Notes under the pieces: model-generated
The model's input: the letters and a program-made list of their open reading frames with translations, nothing else
Told to the model about the DNA's origin: nothing
The model's database searches: none
NCBI RefSeq assembly: GCF_030817655.1
Contig: NZ_JAUSZM010000003.1
Coordinates: 9,672,001 to 9,736,000 of the forward strand
Direction of reading: 5' to 3'
Length of the DNA: 64,000 nucleotides
DNA from: Streptomyces sp. V4I2
GTDB taxonomy: Bacteria; Actinomycetota; Actinomycetes; Streptomycetales; Streptomycetaceae
Shown: positions 1-8,510 of the stretch, piece by piece
How positions within the stretch are numbered: the first letter of the stretch is position 1
Layout of the letters: each line of letters starts with the position of its first letter
Program-made: the position numbers and the translations under genes

Positions 1-1395
1 CGCCTCGGGATCGGCGGCGGCGGCGAGTTCACGCCGGTGCAGGACCCCGACCGCGCCCTCGGCGCCCATGACGGCGATCCGGGCGGTGGGCCAGGCGAGG
101 TTGACGTCGGCGCCCAGATGCTTGGAGCCCATCACCGCGTACCCGCCGCCGTAGGCCTTGCGCACCACCACGGTCACCTTGGGGACGGTCGCCTCGGCGT
201 AGGCGTACAACAGTTTGGCGCCCCGCCGGATGATCCCGCCCCGCTCCTGCCGCACGCCGGACAGATAGCCCGGCACGTCGGCGAAGGTGAGCAGCGGGAT
301 GCCGAAGGCGTCGCAGAACCGCACGAACCGCGCGGCCTTCTCGGAGGCGTCGATGTCGAGCACCCCGGCCGAATGCAGCGGCTGGTTGGCGACGATGCCG
401 ACCGAACGGCCCTCGACCCGGGCCAGGGCACAGATGATGTTCGGCGCGAACAGCTCCTGCACGTCGAGGAGTTCACCGTCGTCGACGACCGCCCGCAGGA
501 TGTCGCGCATGTCGTAGACCTGCGCGAGCCGGTCGGGGACGATCTCGTCGAGCCAGTCCGCGGCGGGCGCGCAGCCCGGGGCGTAGTCCGGCGGCCGTTC
601 GAGATTGTTCGCGGGCAGATACGACAGCAGTTCCCGTACGGTCTCCAGGGCGTCGCCCTCGTCGGCGGCGAGGAAGTGCGCGTTTCCGTTGACGGCGTTG
701 CTGGCCCGTGCGCCGCCCAGGTCCTCGGCGGTGGTGCGCTCGCCGGTCACGGCCTCGATGACGTCGGGCCCGGTGACGAACATGTGCGAGGCGCCGTCCA
801 CCATCACCGTGAAGTCGGTGATGGCCGGTGAGTACGCCGCCCCGCCCGCGCACGGCCCGAGCACGACGGAGATCTGCGGGATCACCCCGGACGCCTGCAC
901 GTTGCGGCGCACCAGCTCGGCGTAGAGAGCGAGGGAGGCGACGCCCTCCTGGATGCGGGCGCCGCCGGAGTCGTTGAGCCCGACGACCGGACAGCCGGTC
1001 TTGAGGGCGAGGTCCATCAGGGCGACGGTCTTCTCCCCGAAGGCCTCGCCCATGCTGCCGCCGAAGACGGTGGAGTCCTGGGCGAACACACACACCGGAC
1101 GGCCGTCGACCGTGCCGTGCCCGGTGACGACCCCGTCACCGTACGGCCGGCGTCCCCCGCCCTCGGCGCACCGGGCCCGGACGAACTGCCCCGTCTCGGT
1201 GAAGGACCCCGGGTCCAGCAGCCGCTCGATCCGTTCCCGGGCCCCGAACTCCCCGCGTCTTCTCGGCCCGCCCGGCGCCAGCGCCGCCGCTCGGCGGCGT
1301 TCCAGTTCGGCGACACGGTCGACGGTGCGGTCGGGTGAACACGGCGTTTCGGCCGTCTCGGCCGCCTCGGGTGTTGTCGTCACCTCTGTCGTCAC
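1..1395 (-). CDS. acyl-CoA carboxylase beta (carboxyltransferase) subunit, partial
   Basis: The carboxyltransferase subunit moves CO2 from biotin to an acyl-CoA (acetyl- or propionyl-CoA), making malonyl- or methylmalonyl-CoA in the cytoplasm. 465 codons are visible and the frame is open to the left edge; the family is usually about 520-530 residues, so only the C-terminal end is missing. Visible family motifs are GGSMGE, GGARIQEG and GPCAGGAAYSPAI in the N-terminal half and FADVPGYL and GGGYAVMG in the C-terminal half; the glycine-rich stretches form the acyl-CoA and carboxybiotin oxyanion pockets. The GTG at 1395 is chosen because GGAGG (1401-1405) sits 5 nt upstream; a second in-frame GTG at 1383 is possible. 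The acyl-CoA substrate cannot be read from the sequence. Confidence 0.93.
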   Translation of the reverse strand, partial: MTTEVTTTPEAAETAETPCSPDRTVDRVAELERRRAAALAPGGPRRRGEFGARERIERLLDPGSFTETGQFVRARCAEGGGRRPYGDGVVTGHGTVDGRPVCVFAQDSTVFGGSMGEAFGEKTVALMDLALKTGCPVVGLNDSGGARIQEGVASLALYAELVRRNVQASGVIPQISVVLGPCAGGAAYSPAITDFTVMVDGASHMFVTGPDVIEAVTGERTTAEDLGGARASNAVNGNAHFLAADEGDALETVRELLSYLPANNLERPPDYAPGCAPAADWLDEIVPDRLAQVYDMRDILRAVVDDGELLDVQELFAPNIICALARVEGRSVGIVANQPLHSAGVLDIDASEKAARFVRFCDAFGIPLLTFADVPGYLSGVRQERGGIIRRGAKLLYAYAEATVPKVTVVVRKAYGGGYAVMGSKHLGADVNLAWPTARIAVMGAEGAVGVLHRRELAAAADPEA

Positions 1396-1529
1396 AGCCA
1401 CCTCCGAAGTCGCCTTCGAATATGGCAGCGACCAGGAGGCGGCCCGGGCGGATCGGCGGTGCGTTTGCCTGAGGTGAGTGCGCAGGGACGCCGGTTAGTC
1501 CGGCTGTGACAACCGGCCCGTGTCCGGCG

Positions 1530-1979
1530 TCAGTACCAGCCCGTCTGGGCCAGGACGTGGCCGTCGCAGGCGAGCAGGGCGCGCGAGACCCGGCCGTTGA
1601 GGTTGTTGCCGATCTTCGTGCAGGCGTAGGTGATGCCCGAGTCGACGGTCTCCGAGACCCACCCGTCGGCCCGTCCGGCACCGGAGTCGGACCGTTCGAG
1701 AACGGCGGCGCAGTTGGCCCGGGAGTTCTCGATCCGCGCGAAGGACCCGCACTTGCTCGAGTAGAAGTACTTCAGCGCCATCCCCTCGGCGTACCGGGTG
1801 GCCCCGACCTGCCCGAAGGTGCCCGAGCAGCTGGAGATGGTGGGGTACTGACCCTCCATCCCGTAGGCCCCGTAGTTCCCGCCCTGGAAGGGCGCGGCCT
1901 GGGCGGAGACCGGAGTGAGCGCCAGCACCGCGGCGGCCCCTCCGGTGGCCAGCAGAGTGGTGAACGATCGACGGCTCAT
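1530..1979 (-). CDS. small secreted protein, DUF2690-like
   Basis: 149 residues with a clear signal peptide: an SRRSF N-terminus, a hydrophobic core, and a likely cut after AQA near residue 28. The mature part carries five cysteines and a YFYSSKCGSFARIE-type segment that resembles the DUF2690 family of secreted actinobacterial proteins (a short segment of the form RYSxxCxAxWARI). No enzymatic motif is visible. A purine-rich site (AGGGAAGAGGG) precedes the ATG. It stands alone between the carboxylase and the sortase gene. The family assignment is by eye; function unknown. Confidence 0.8.
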   Translation of the reverse strand: MSRRSFTTLLATGGAAAVLALTPVSAQAAPFQGGNYGAYGMEGQYPTISSCSGTFGQVGATRYAEGMALKYFYSSKCGSFARIENSRANCAAVLERSDSGAGRADGWVSETVDSGITYACTKIGNNLNGRVSRALLACDGHVLAQTGWY

Positions 1980-2123
1980 GAGCCCTCTTCCCTGGGTCGG
2001 CGATGTCCTGACGTGCGGTCGCCGACCGGCTTCCCCCGTCCGCGACTCGTCTCGGACCCTAGGAGGCGGGAACGCCGCGGGGTACCTGACACATGTCGGG
2101 GTGGCGAGGCGCCGTGCCGGCGG

Positions 2124-2837
2124 TCAGGCCAGGTGGGCGAAGACGACCAGGTTCTCCATGTAGTCCTTGACCTTGCGGTCGTAGTCGCCCGCACAGGTGA
2201 TGAGCCGGACCTGGGCCCGTGGGGTGTCGGCGTACACCCGCCGGTCGGGGAAGTTCTTCTTGTGGAAGGTCTCCACACTGTCGACCACGAAGGTCGCCGT
2301 ACGCCGGTCCGCCCGCGTGACCCGGAAGGTGTCCCCCTCGTCCAGTTCACGGAGGTCGGCGAAGACTGCGGGAGACGTCGCCGTGTCGACGTGCCCGGCG
2401 ATGATCGCCGTACCCGGCTCGCCGGGAGAGGCCCCCTTGGCGTGCCAGCCGACCAGGTTGACGTCGTCGGCGGGCGGCGGTTCGAGCTGCCCGTTGGGAC
2501 CGATGGCGAGGGTGGTGAAGGGGGCGTCGACGGAGATCTCCGGGATGATCAGGCGCAGCGGTGTCGCCCGCGGCAGCCGCTTTCCCGCCGGCTCTTCGGC
2601 CGGCTCTTCGGCCGGCTGGGCCGACGCTCCCGGCTGCGCGGCACGCGGCTGCGCGACACGGGGCGGGGGTGCTGAGTCGTCCGGCGTGTCACGGTTGCCG
2701 ATCATGGTCAGGGCCAGGGCCAGAAGGGCCACGGCACACAGCACCAGCCAGCTCGACCGGGACTGCTGCCCGGCCGGTGCCGGGTCGGCGCCGGGTGCCG
2801 GGTCGGTGTTGTCGGGGGAGGAAGAAGGAGCTGCCAT
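2124..2837 (-). CDS. class F sortase
   Basis: Membrane-anchored cysteine transpeptidase, 237 residues. A short N-terminal segment is followed by one membrane helix (about residues 30-46), a Pro/Ala/Glu-rich linker (about 55-90) and the sortase beta-barrel. The catalytic triad can be placed: His149 in AGHVDT, Cys215 in ITCAGDYD and Arg221 just after it, the spacing typical of class F enzymes of Actinobacteria. The ATG at 2837 is preferred over an upstream in-frame start at 2915 because GAGGTGGTG lies 4 nt before it. The next gene upstream on the same strand encodes a small exported protein with a C-terminal hydrophobic helix and Arg pair, a likely substrate (see 2953-3438). Class F substrates are poorly known, so the pairing is inference. 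Confidence 0.9.
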   Translation of the reverse strand: MAAPSSSPDNTDPAPGADPAPAGQQSRSSWLVLCAVALLALALTMIGNRDTPDDSAPPPRVAQPRAAQPGASAQPAEEPAEEPAGKRLPRATPLRLIIPEISVDAPFTTLAIGPNGQLEPPPADDVNLVGWHAKGASPGEPGTAIIAGHVDTATSPAVFADLRELDEGDTFRVTRADRRTATFVVDSVETFHKKNFPDRRVYADTPRAQVRLITCAGDYDRKVKDYMENLVVFAHLA

Positions 2838-2952
2838 CGGACACCACCTCACTCGGGCACGGCAGCGCGGGGTACGGGGGACAGGGAACGCCGGCCGGGC
2901 CGCCACCCGGCGCACGAGTGGCGGCCTCGGCCGCTATCGCGTCCGGCATGGA

Positions 2953-3438
2953 TCAGGCCACGTTTCCGGCCGACCTGTTGCGGCGCGCCGCGTACAGACC
3001 GGTGCCGGCGACCGCCAGGGCGGCCAGCCCGCCGGCGGTCACACCCGGCGAGGCAAGCGCGCCGCCTCCGGTGTGCATCCCGCCACGGGGCTTGTCGTGG
3101 TCACCCTTGCCGTAGTCACCCTTGCCGTGGTCCCCCTTCGAGTAACCGCTGTCGGACGAGTCCTTGTAGGTCTCCGGGTCGTGCTTGGGGTCCTTCGCGG
3201 TGCCCCACTCCTCGTCGTCCGCGACGGTCAGCGCGCCGCCTCCGGTGTGCATCCCGCCGTGCGGCTTGTCGTGCTTGCCGTCCTTGTCGTGCTCCTTGCT
3301 GTAGGACGAGCTCTCGTGGCTGTCCGAGGAGGACTTCTCGTGGCCCCAGTCACCGTCGGCCGCCTGGGCGCCCGGTGCGGCGATCCCGACGACGGCCGCG
3401 GCCGCCGCCGCGGCGAGGAGCATACGTGTAGAGCGCAT
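2953..3438 (-). CDS. exported Lys/Asp/His/Ser-rich protein, putative sortase substrate
   Basis: 161 residues: signal peptide (1-26, AQA cut site), a hydrophilic middle rich in Lys, Asp, Ser and His including KGDHGKGDYGKGDHDK, then a hydrophobic helix (about 131-150) followed by ARRNR. This tail layout is that of a cell-wall sorting signal, but no LPXTG or LAXTG occurs. Instead GGMHTGGGAL appears twice, at residues 61-70 and 119-128, the second directly before the hydrophobic helix; its MHTG could be the motif a sortase cuts. The repeats are identical over 29 bp of DNA (3056-3084 and 3230-3258). The ATG at 3438 is favoured by AAGGA 6 nt upstream; another ATG lies at 3444. It is followed closely by the class F sortase gene. 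Function unknown. Confidence 0.82.
   Translation of the reverse strand: MRSTRMLLAAAAAAAVVGIAAPGAQAADGDWGHEKSSSDSHESSSYSKEHDKDGKHDKPHGGMHTGGGALTVADDEEWGTAKDPKHDPETYKDSSDSGYSKGDHGKGDYGKGDHDKPRGGMHTGGGALASPGVTAGGLAALAVAGTGLYAARRNRSAGNVA
3056..3258. repeat. two identical 29-bp direct repeats encoding GGMHTGGGAL
   Basis: The copies lie at 3056-3084 and 3230-3258, inside the putative sortase substrate gene and in the same reading frame. Identity extends through third codon positions, so the copies arose by recent duplication or are kept alike by gene conversion. Confidence 0.85.
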
Positions 3439-3590
3439 CTGCATTCCTTCCGCCTCGGCCGGGACAGCTGCCACTTCGTCAGCTGACGTAACCCGGCCTC
3501 GACGTGATCCACCGTCAGTCAGCCTTCGGGATCCCACCACTCCAGAGGCTCACTCGGGCGAACGGTGGTGGCGCAGACGTGGGCTCGGCC

Positions 3591-4517
3591 TCACTTCAGG
3601 ACCGCTTCCCAGGTGTCGACGGCGTAGTGGACGCTCATCCCGTTGCGCGCGTACAACTCGGGCGCCCCGGTGGCGTTGGCGGTGTCCACGCCGAGCCCCA
3701 CCGCGTCCCGTCCCCGCGCGGCGAACGCGGCGAACGCGTGCCGCAGCAGGAACCCGCCCAGCCCCCGCCCCCGCGCCTCGCGCAACACGCCGATACTGCG
3801 GATCCACCCCATGGCCTCGCGGTCGTCACGGGCGATCAGGAACCCCACGTCCCCGAGGTCCTCGGCGCTGACGATCCACACCAGGGACCAGTCGAGCCGG
3901 TCGGCGTCGATGTCGTGCAGCCACTGGCCGTACGCGCGCGGCTGGAAGTCGAAGTGCTCGGCGAACCCGGCCTGGTAGAGCTGGTGGACCCGCACCCGGT
4001 CCGCCTCGGGCTCGCAGGAGCGCACCAGCACCCCGGCGGGCGGCGTGGGCGGCAGGTCCTCGGCAGGCCGCAGGGCCCGCCGCAGCACGTGATACCGCCG
4101 TACGACCGTCCAGCCCCGTGCGCGGAGCAGTTCCGTGTCCAGCGTGGGCGCCACGTTGAGATGCAGATGCACCACGGCCCGCTCGGCACCGTTCGCACGC
4201 GCCTTGTCCAGCGCCCTGGCCTCCATCGCGTCCAGGATCCGCTCCCCGGCGGGCTGGTGATCGGGCAGCACATAGTGGTCGGCGTCGATGCGTTCGCCCT
4301 TCGACTCGTCCCACAGCAGTCCGTACGCGACCAGCCGCTCCCCTTCGAAGGCCAGCCAGGAGTCACGCTGGAGATCGGTTTCCGGATGCTTGAGATCCGC
4401 CTCGACCGTGTGCAGATCGGTCTCGCCCCGGCCGATCTCGATCAGGTCGACCGCGTTGAGCAGGTCGGTGATGACCGGGGCGTCGGCGAGCGAGGCGGGG
4501 CGCAGCAGAGAGGACAT
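3591..4517 (-). CDS. tandem-domain GNAT N-acetyltransferase
   Basis: 308 residues holding two GNAT-like halves. The second is the recognisable one: VGFLIARDD, then GWIRSIGVLREARGRGLGGFLL, whose R-G-R-G-L-G is the acetyl-CoA pyrophosphate-binding loop, and a C-terminal APELYARNGM strand. The N-terminal half (about 1-150) has the GNAT order of strands but no clear binding loop, as in other double-GNAT proteins such as mycothiol synthase; nothing ties this one to mycothiol. The ATG at 4517 gives a normal N-terminus (MSSLLRPASLADAP), although no strong ribosome site precedes it. Acceptor substrate unknown. Confidence 0.85.
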   Translation of the reverse strand: MSSLLRPASLADAPVITDLLNAVDLIEIGRGETDLHTVEADLKHPETDLQRDSWLAFEGERLVAYGLLWDESKGERIDADHYVLPDHQPAGERILDAMEARALDKARANGAERAVVHLHLNVAPTLDTELLRARGWTVVRRYHVLRRALRPAEDLPPTPPAGVLVRSCEPEADRVRVHQLYQAGFAEHFDFQPRAYGQWLHDIDADRLDWSLVWIVSAEDLGDVGFLIARDDREAMGWIRSIGVLREARGRGLGGFLLRHAFAAFAARGRDAVGLGVDTANATGAPELYARNGMSVHYAVDTWEAVLK

Positions 4518-4726
4518 GGGGTCAGGGTCCGGGGGCGGCGTGGGCGCCGCAACGGGTTTTCGCCGGGCGACGCGTCGCCCGGACCTGGTGGCCGGATCCT
4601 CGGCCGGGCGTGCGGGCCGGTCGGTGGCGGCGTGGACCTTCGTACGGCGTCGGCGGGAAGTCCGGGCATGCGCGAACTCCATGGTCCGGCACGCGGGCCG
4701 CGGGCCCGCGCGCCGGCGTGCGACGG

Positions 4727-5506
4727 TCAGGCGAGGCGGTGGACGTGCTGGTCGGACAGCTCGTAGCGGGCGCCGACGACGGCCAGTTGACCGGCGCTCA
4801 CCTTCGCGGCGAGATCCGGCTCGGCGGCGAGCCGCGCGCGGACGGCGCGGATGTTGGCGTCGATGGTCGAGTCGACGCGGGCGTCGCCTTCCTTGGTGCG
4901 GTCGATGTTCGGTGCTATCTGGTCGGCCAGATACTGGATGTGGGCAGGCAGCCCCTCGCCGGAGGTGTCCGCCTCGACGGCGGCGCGCACGGCACCGCAC
5001 GACTGGTGGCCGAGCACCAGGACCAGCGGGATCTTGAGTTCGAGGACGCCGTACGCGACGCTGCCGAGCACGGCTTCGTCCAGGACTTCCCCGGCGGTGC
5101 GCACGGTGAGCAGGTCACCGAGACCCTGGTCGAAGACGAGCTCCGGCGGTACCCGGGAGTCGACGCACCCGAGAACGACGGCGAAGGGGTGCTGGCCCGA
5201 CGTCAGGCTCTGCCGGACGCTGGGTGTTTCGTCCGGGTGCTTCTCCCGGTACGTGCGCCAGCGCACGTTTCCCGCGGTCAGCTCCCGAAGGGCCTCTTCG
5301 GGGGTGCTGGGCCGGCGGCTCGTGCCACGGCTCGCGGCGGAGGCGGGGACCGCGCCCAGGGTGACGCCGGTGCCGAGGACCGCGGCGCCGGTCAGACCGG
5401 CGCGCAGGAAGCCACGGCGGGCGGGACGGGCCGCGCCGAAGCGGGTGCGGGTGGCGGCGGCCGGCTGGAGACCCGAGGGTCTGAGGGGGGTGTCTTCAGA
5501 GTTCAC
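4727..5506 (-). CDS. Tat-exported beta-class carbonic anhydrase
   Basis: Zinc enzyme interconverting CO2 and bicarbonate. The 259-residue product begins with a Tat signal (ARRGFLRAG near residues 29-37, then a hydrophobic stretch ending PASAAS near 59), so it should act outside the membrane. The catalytic domain has the beta-class zinc ligands: Cys114 and Asp116 in GCVDSR, then His167 and Cys170 in LGHQSCGA. Length without the signal (about 200) fits the family. It is transcribed away from the MFS gene across a 223-bp spacer and is followed by the GNAT gene after 209 bp. Exported beta carbonic anhydrases are a known minority in Actinobacteria. Confidence 0.93.
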   Translation of the reverse strand: MNSEDTPLRPSGLQPAAATRTRFGAARPARRGFLRAGLTGAAVLGTGVTLGAVPASAASRGTSRRPSTPEEALRELTAGNVRWRTYREKHPDETPSVRQSLTSGQHPFAVVLGCVDSRVPPELVFDQGLGDLLTVRTAGEVLDEAVLGSVAYGVLELKIPLVLVLGHQSCGAVRAAVEADTSGEGLPAHIQYLADQIAPNIDRTKEGDARVDSTIDANIRAVRARLAAEPDLAAKVSAGQLAVVGARYELSDQHVHRLA

Positions 5507-5729
5507 GGACAGGAACGTATGTCCGAGTCCGGGGTTGATCCTTCTCGTTACCCAACCATGGCCGGATACGGGAAAGTCATCAGCGGATCATGGCCTCCCC
5601 TTGGGATTGGCCAGCGCTTTCCTTGACCTTGACGGTGTGTCCGTGTGCCACGCGCGAAGTCGGGCAGCAGCTGTGACGTGTGCCGGACGATCGGCGCGAT
5701 GCAGACGATGTCGGGAGAAAGGCGGCAGC

Positions 5730-7268
5730 GTGGTCAAGGCAGGGCCCGAGGGGCAGTCCAATCCGCCGAGCAGGGGAAACAGCCCGAAATCCGTCACGAG
5801 CCTGCCACGGCAGGTCAGGGAGGAACTGACCCGAAGGCTCCGCCGGAACAGGCGTGCCTTCCGCGAGGAGGACGTCCAGGTCGTCGAACGTCCGCTGCTG
5901 AGGCGCGCGGTCGGTGCCTCGGCGCTCGGCAACTGCATGGAGTGGTTCGACTTCGGCGTCTACAGCTACCTCGCCGCCACCCTCGGGAAGGTGTTCTTCC
6001 CGGGCGCCTCGCCGGGCGCCCAGCTGATCTCGTCCTTCGCGACCTTCGCCGCGGCGTTCGTCGTCCGGCCCCTCGGCGGCCTGGTCTTCGGCCCGCTGGG
6101 TGACCGTATCGGCAGGCAGAAGGTGCTCGCGACCACCATGATCATGATGGCGGCCGGCACCTTCGCCATCGGCCTGATCCCCGATTACGGCACCATCGGC
6201 ATCGCGGCCCCGGCCCTCCTGCTGCTCGCCCGCATGGTCCAGGGCTTCTCCACGGGCGGTGAGTACGGCGGCGCCACGACCTTCGTCGCCGAGTACTCCC
6301 CGGACCGCCGGCGCGGCTTCCTGTCCAGCTGGCTCGACTTCGGCACCTTCACCGGCTACGCCCTCGGCTCCGCCCTGGTCACCGTGCTGAACCTGCTGCT
6401 CACCGATGCCGAGATGCTCTCGTGGGGCTGGCGCGTGCCGTTCCTGATCGCCGGGCCGCTCGGCGTCATCGGCCTCTACATGCGGCTCAAGCTGGAGGAG
6501 TCCCCGGCGTTCCAGCAGCAGTTGGACGAACACGAGAAGGGCCTCGCCCAGGAGTCGGCGGGCAGCGAGCTGCGCGTCATCGTGAAGACCCACTGGCGGC
6601 CGCTGCTGGTCTGCATGGGCCTCGTGCTGCTCTACAACGTGACCAACTACATGGTCACCGGCTTCCTGCCCACCTATCAGACTCAGACGCTGAACCGCTC
6701 CAGCGGCTCCGCGGACGCCCTGGTGCTGATCGGCATGGTGTGGATCATGCTGCTGATCACCTTCATCGGCCGGCTCAGCGACCGCGTCGGCCGGCGGCCC
6801 GTCTACGCTGTCGCCGCCGCCGCGATGACCGTCCTCGCCGTGCCGTCCTTCCTCCTCATCAAGGCGGACGGAACCTGGCCACCGATCCTCGGCGTACTGG
6901 TCCTCTCCACCCTGCTGGCCTGCTTCGCCGCTCCGAGCGCCGCCACCCTGCCCGCCCTGTTCCCGACCGCCGTCCGCTACGCGGCCATGGGCATCGGCTT
7001 CAACTTCGCCGTCGCAGCCTTCGGCGGCACCACCCCGCTGGTCACCGAGGCGCTGGTCGGCCTCACCGGCAACGACATGATGCCCGCGTACTACCTGATG
7101 CTGGCCGGCGTCATCGGCCTGGTCACGGTGAGGTTCCTGCCGGAGAGCGCGCAGGTCCCGCTCAACGGCTCGCGGCCCATGGTGGGTTCGCGGGAGGAGC
7201 AGCGGGAACTGATCAGTACCTCCACGGACCTGTACCGGGTGGCACGAGAACACAGCGGCGTCCGCTGA
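5730..7268 (+). CDS. MFS metabolite:H+ symporter, ProP-like
   Basis: 512-residue integral membrane transporter of the metabolite:H+ symporter branch of the major facilitator superfamily, the group of ProP, KgtP and ShiA. Family signatures: NCMEWFDFGVYSYLA at the start of TM1, GDRIGRQKVL in the TM2-TM3 loop, GFSTGGEYGGA in TM4, and RLSDRVGRRP in the TM8-TM9 loop; about twelve membrane helices are seen. The cytosolic N-terminus is long and basic (about 55 residues before TM1). The GTG at 5730 follows GGGAGAAAGG with a 7-nt gap; the open frame runs much farther upstream, but that part is a shadow of the carbonic anhydrase gene. Proline/betaine or a small organic acid are the likeliest substrates, but this is not decided by the sequence. 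Confidence 0.92.
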   Translation: MVKAGPEGQSNPPSRGNSPKSVTSLPRQVREELTRRLRRNRRAFREEDVQVVERPLLRRAVGASALGNCMEWFDFGVYSYLAATLGKVFFPGASPGAQLISSFATFAAAFVVRPLGGLVFGPLGDRIGRQKVLATTMIMMAAGTFAIGLIPDYGTIGIAAPALLLLARMVQGFSTGGEYGGATTFVAEYSPDRRRGFLSSWLDFGTFTGYALGSALVTVLNLLLTDAEMLSWGWRVPFLIAGPLGVIGLYMRLKLEESPAFQQQLDEHEKGLAQESAGSELRVIVKTHWRPLLVCMGLVLLYNVTNYMVTGFLPTYQTQTLNRSSGSADALVLIGMVWIMLLITFIGRLSDRVGRRPVYAVAAAAMTVLAVPSFLLIKADGTWPPILGVLVLSTLLACFAAPSAATLPALFPTAVRYAAMGIGFNFAVAAFGGTTPLVTEALVGLTGNDMMPAYYLMLAGVIGLVTVRFLPESAQVPLNGSRPMVGSREEQRELISTSTDLYRVAREHSGVR

Positions 7269-7292
7269 CGAGGGGATGGGCGCAGGTGCCGG

Positions 7293-8507
7293 TCAGTGCG
7301 CGACGCGGTGGAGGCGCGCGTCGGCCCGGGCGGACGAGTACAGGAACTCGACCACCATCGCCCCGGCCCCGATCACACCGGCGTGCTCTCCGAGCCGTGA
7401 GGTGACGACCTGGAGGTTGGCGGTCGTACGGGGAATCGCGCGCTGGTAGAGCAGTTCGCGGACACCGGTCATGAAAGGGGCGCCGGACAGGTCCCCGGCG
7501 AGCATCAGGACCCCCGGATTGAGGAGGGTGACCACGGTGACCAGGACCTCGCCCGCGCGGCGCCCGGCCTCCCGGGCCAGCCGGATGGCGTCGGGGTGGC
7601 CTTCCGCGAGCAGCCGGCGTACGTCGGAGCCCGACGCGGTGGCCACGCCCAGGTCGGACAGCTGTCTGGCCAGGGCCCGGCCGCTGGCCACGGCGGCCAG
7701 ACAGCCGTGCGAACCGCACATGCACAACGCGTCGGGCCGGTCGTGCAGCCGGATGTGGCCGATGTCGCCGGAGCCGCCGTCGATACCGCGGTAGAGCTTG
7801 CCGCCCACGACGACACCGGCGCCGATGCCGGTGGACACCTTCACCAGGACGAACGCCGAGCAGTCGCGGTGGCCTGCCTGGTGCTCGGCCAGCGCCATGA
7901 GGTTCGCGTCGTTGTCCACGAAGACGGGGACGGGGCCGCCCTGCGCACCGGCCCCCACATGATCGGCGTACGCCTTCTGCAGGCGTTCCCGGACGGGGTA
8001 CCGGTCCCAGCCGGGCATGATCGGCGGTTCGACGACCCGTCCCGTCTCCCAGTCGACGGGGCCCGGCACGGACAGCCCGATGCCGCAGACGTGGGCGGCG
8101 TCGATGCCGGCCGCGGCGATCAGGTCGGGGAACCAGCGGGCGAGCCGGTCCAGCACCTCGTCCGGGCCGTCGGTGATGGGCAGCGGGCCGGTGTGCTCGG
8201 CGAGGAGGGTGCCCGCGAGATCGAGGACCGCGGCGCGCGCGTGCCGGGTTTCGAGGTCGACGGCGATGACCGAGGCGTGCGAGGGGTCGAAGACGATCCG
8301 GTGGGAGGGCCGGCCGCCGGTCGAGGCGCCGCTGGTGTGGCGCAGCCAGCCGGCCCGGTTGAGGAGGTCCAGGCGCTGTCCGATGGTCGACCGGGACAGC
8401 CCCGTGGCGCGTTGCAGGTCGGCGCGGGTGTTGGCGCGACCGTCGCGGATCAGCTGGAGCACGTCCCCCGCGCTGACCTGGCTCGGCGTCGTCATGAGTG
8501 CCCCCAT
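7293..8507 (-). CDS. ROK-family transcriptional regulator
   Basis: About 404 residues: an N-terminal winged helix-turn-helix (RADLQRATGLSRSTIGQRL near 25-45) followed by a ROK sugar-kinase fold. The ROK part shows VDLETRHARAAVLDL, the glycine-rich GIGAGVVVGGKLYRGIDGGSGDIGH, and the zinc motif CMCGSHGCLAA. Members repress sugar genes and release DNA on binding the sugar. It is the last gene of a leftward operon, 3 nt after the second permease stop, so it probably controls this transporter and the divergent isomerase/hydrolase pair. ATG 8507 is the outermost start; ATG 8495, after GGGGG, is an alternative. The inducer is unknown. Confidence 0.92.
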   Translation of the reverse strand: MGALMTTPSQVSAGDVLQLIRDGRANTRADLQRATGLSRSTIGQRLDLLNRAGWLRHTSGASTGGRPSHRIVFDPSHASVIAVDLETRHARAAVLDLAGTLLAEHTGPLPITDGPDEVLDRLARWFPDLIAAAGIDAAHVCGIGLSVPGPVDWETGRVVEPPIMPGWDRYPVRERLQKAYADHVGAGAQGGPVPVFVDNDANLMALAEHQAGHRDCSAFVLVKVSTGIGAGVVVGGKLYRGIDGGSGDIGHIRLHDRPDALCMCGSHGCLAAVASGRALARQLSDLGVATASGSDVRRLLAEGHPDAIRLAREAGRRAGEVLVTVVTLLNPGVLMLAGDLSGAPFMTGVRELLYQRAIPRTTANLQVVTSRLGEHAGVIGAGAMVVEFLYSSARADARLHRVAH

Positions 8508-8510
8508 CGC

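Noticed and set aside
37-831. Long rightward open frame over the carboxyltransferase gene
   Set aside because: It is antisense to a gene with unmistakable carboxyltransferase motifs; in such high-GC DNA the opposite strand is often open. The translation has no family features.
5580-7253. 557-codon leftward frame over the MFS gene
   Set aside because: Mirror of a coding strand; Asp/Glu/Gly/His-rich translation without membrane helices or motifs.
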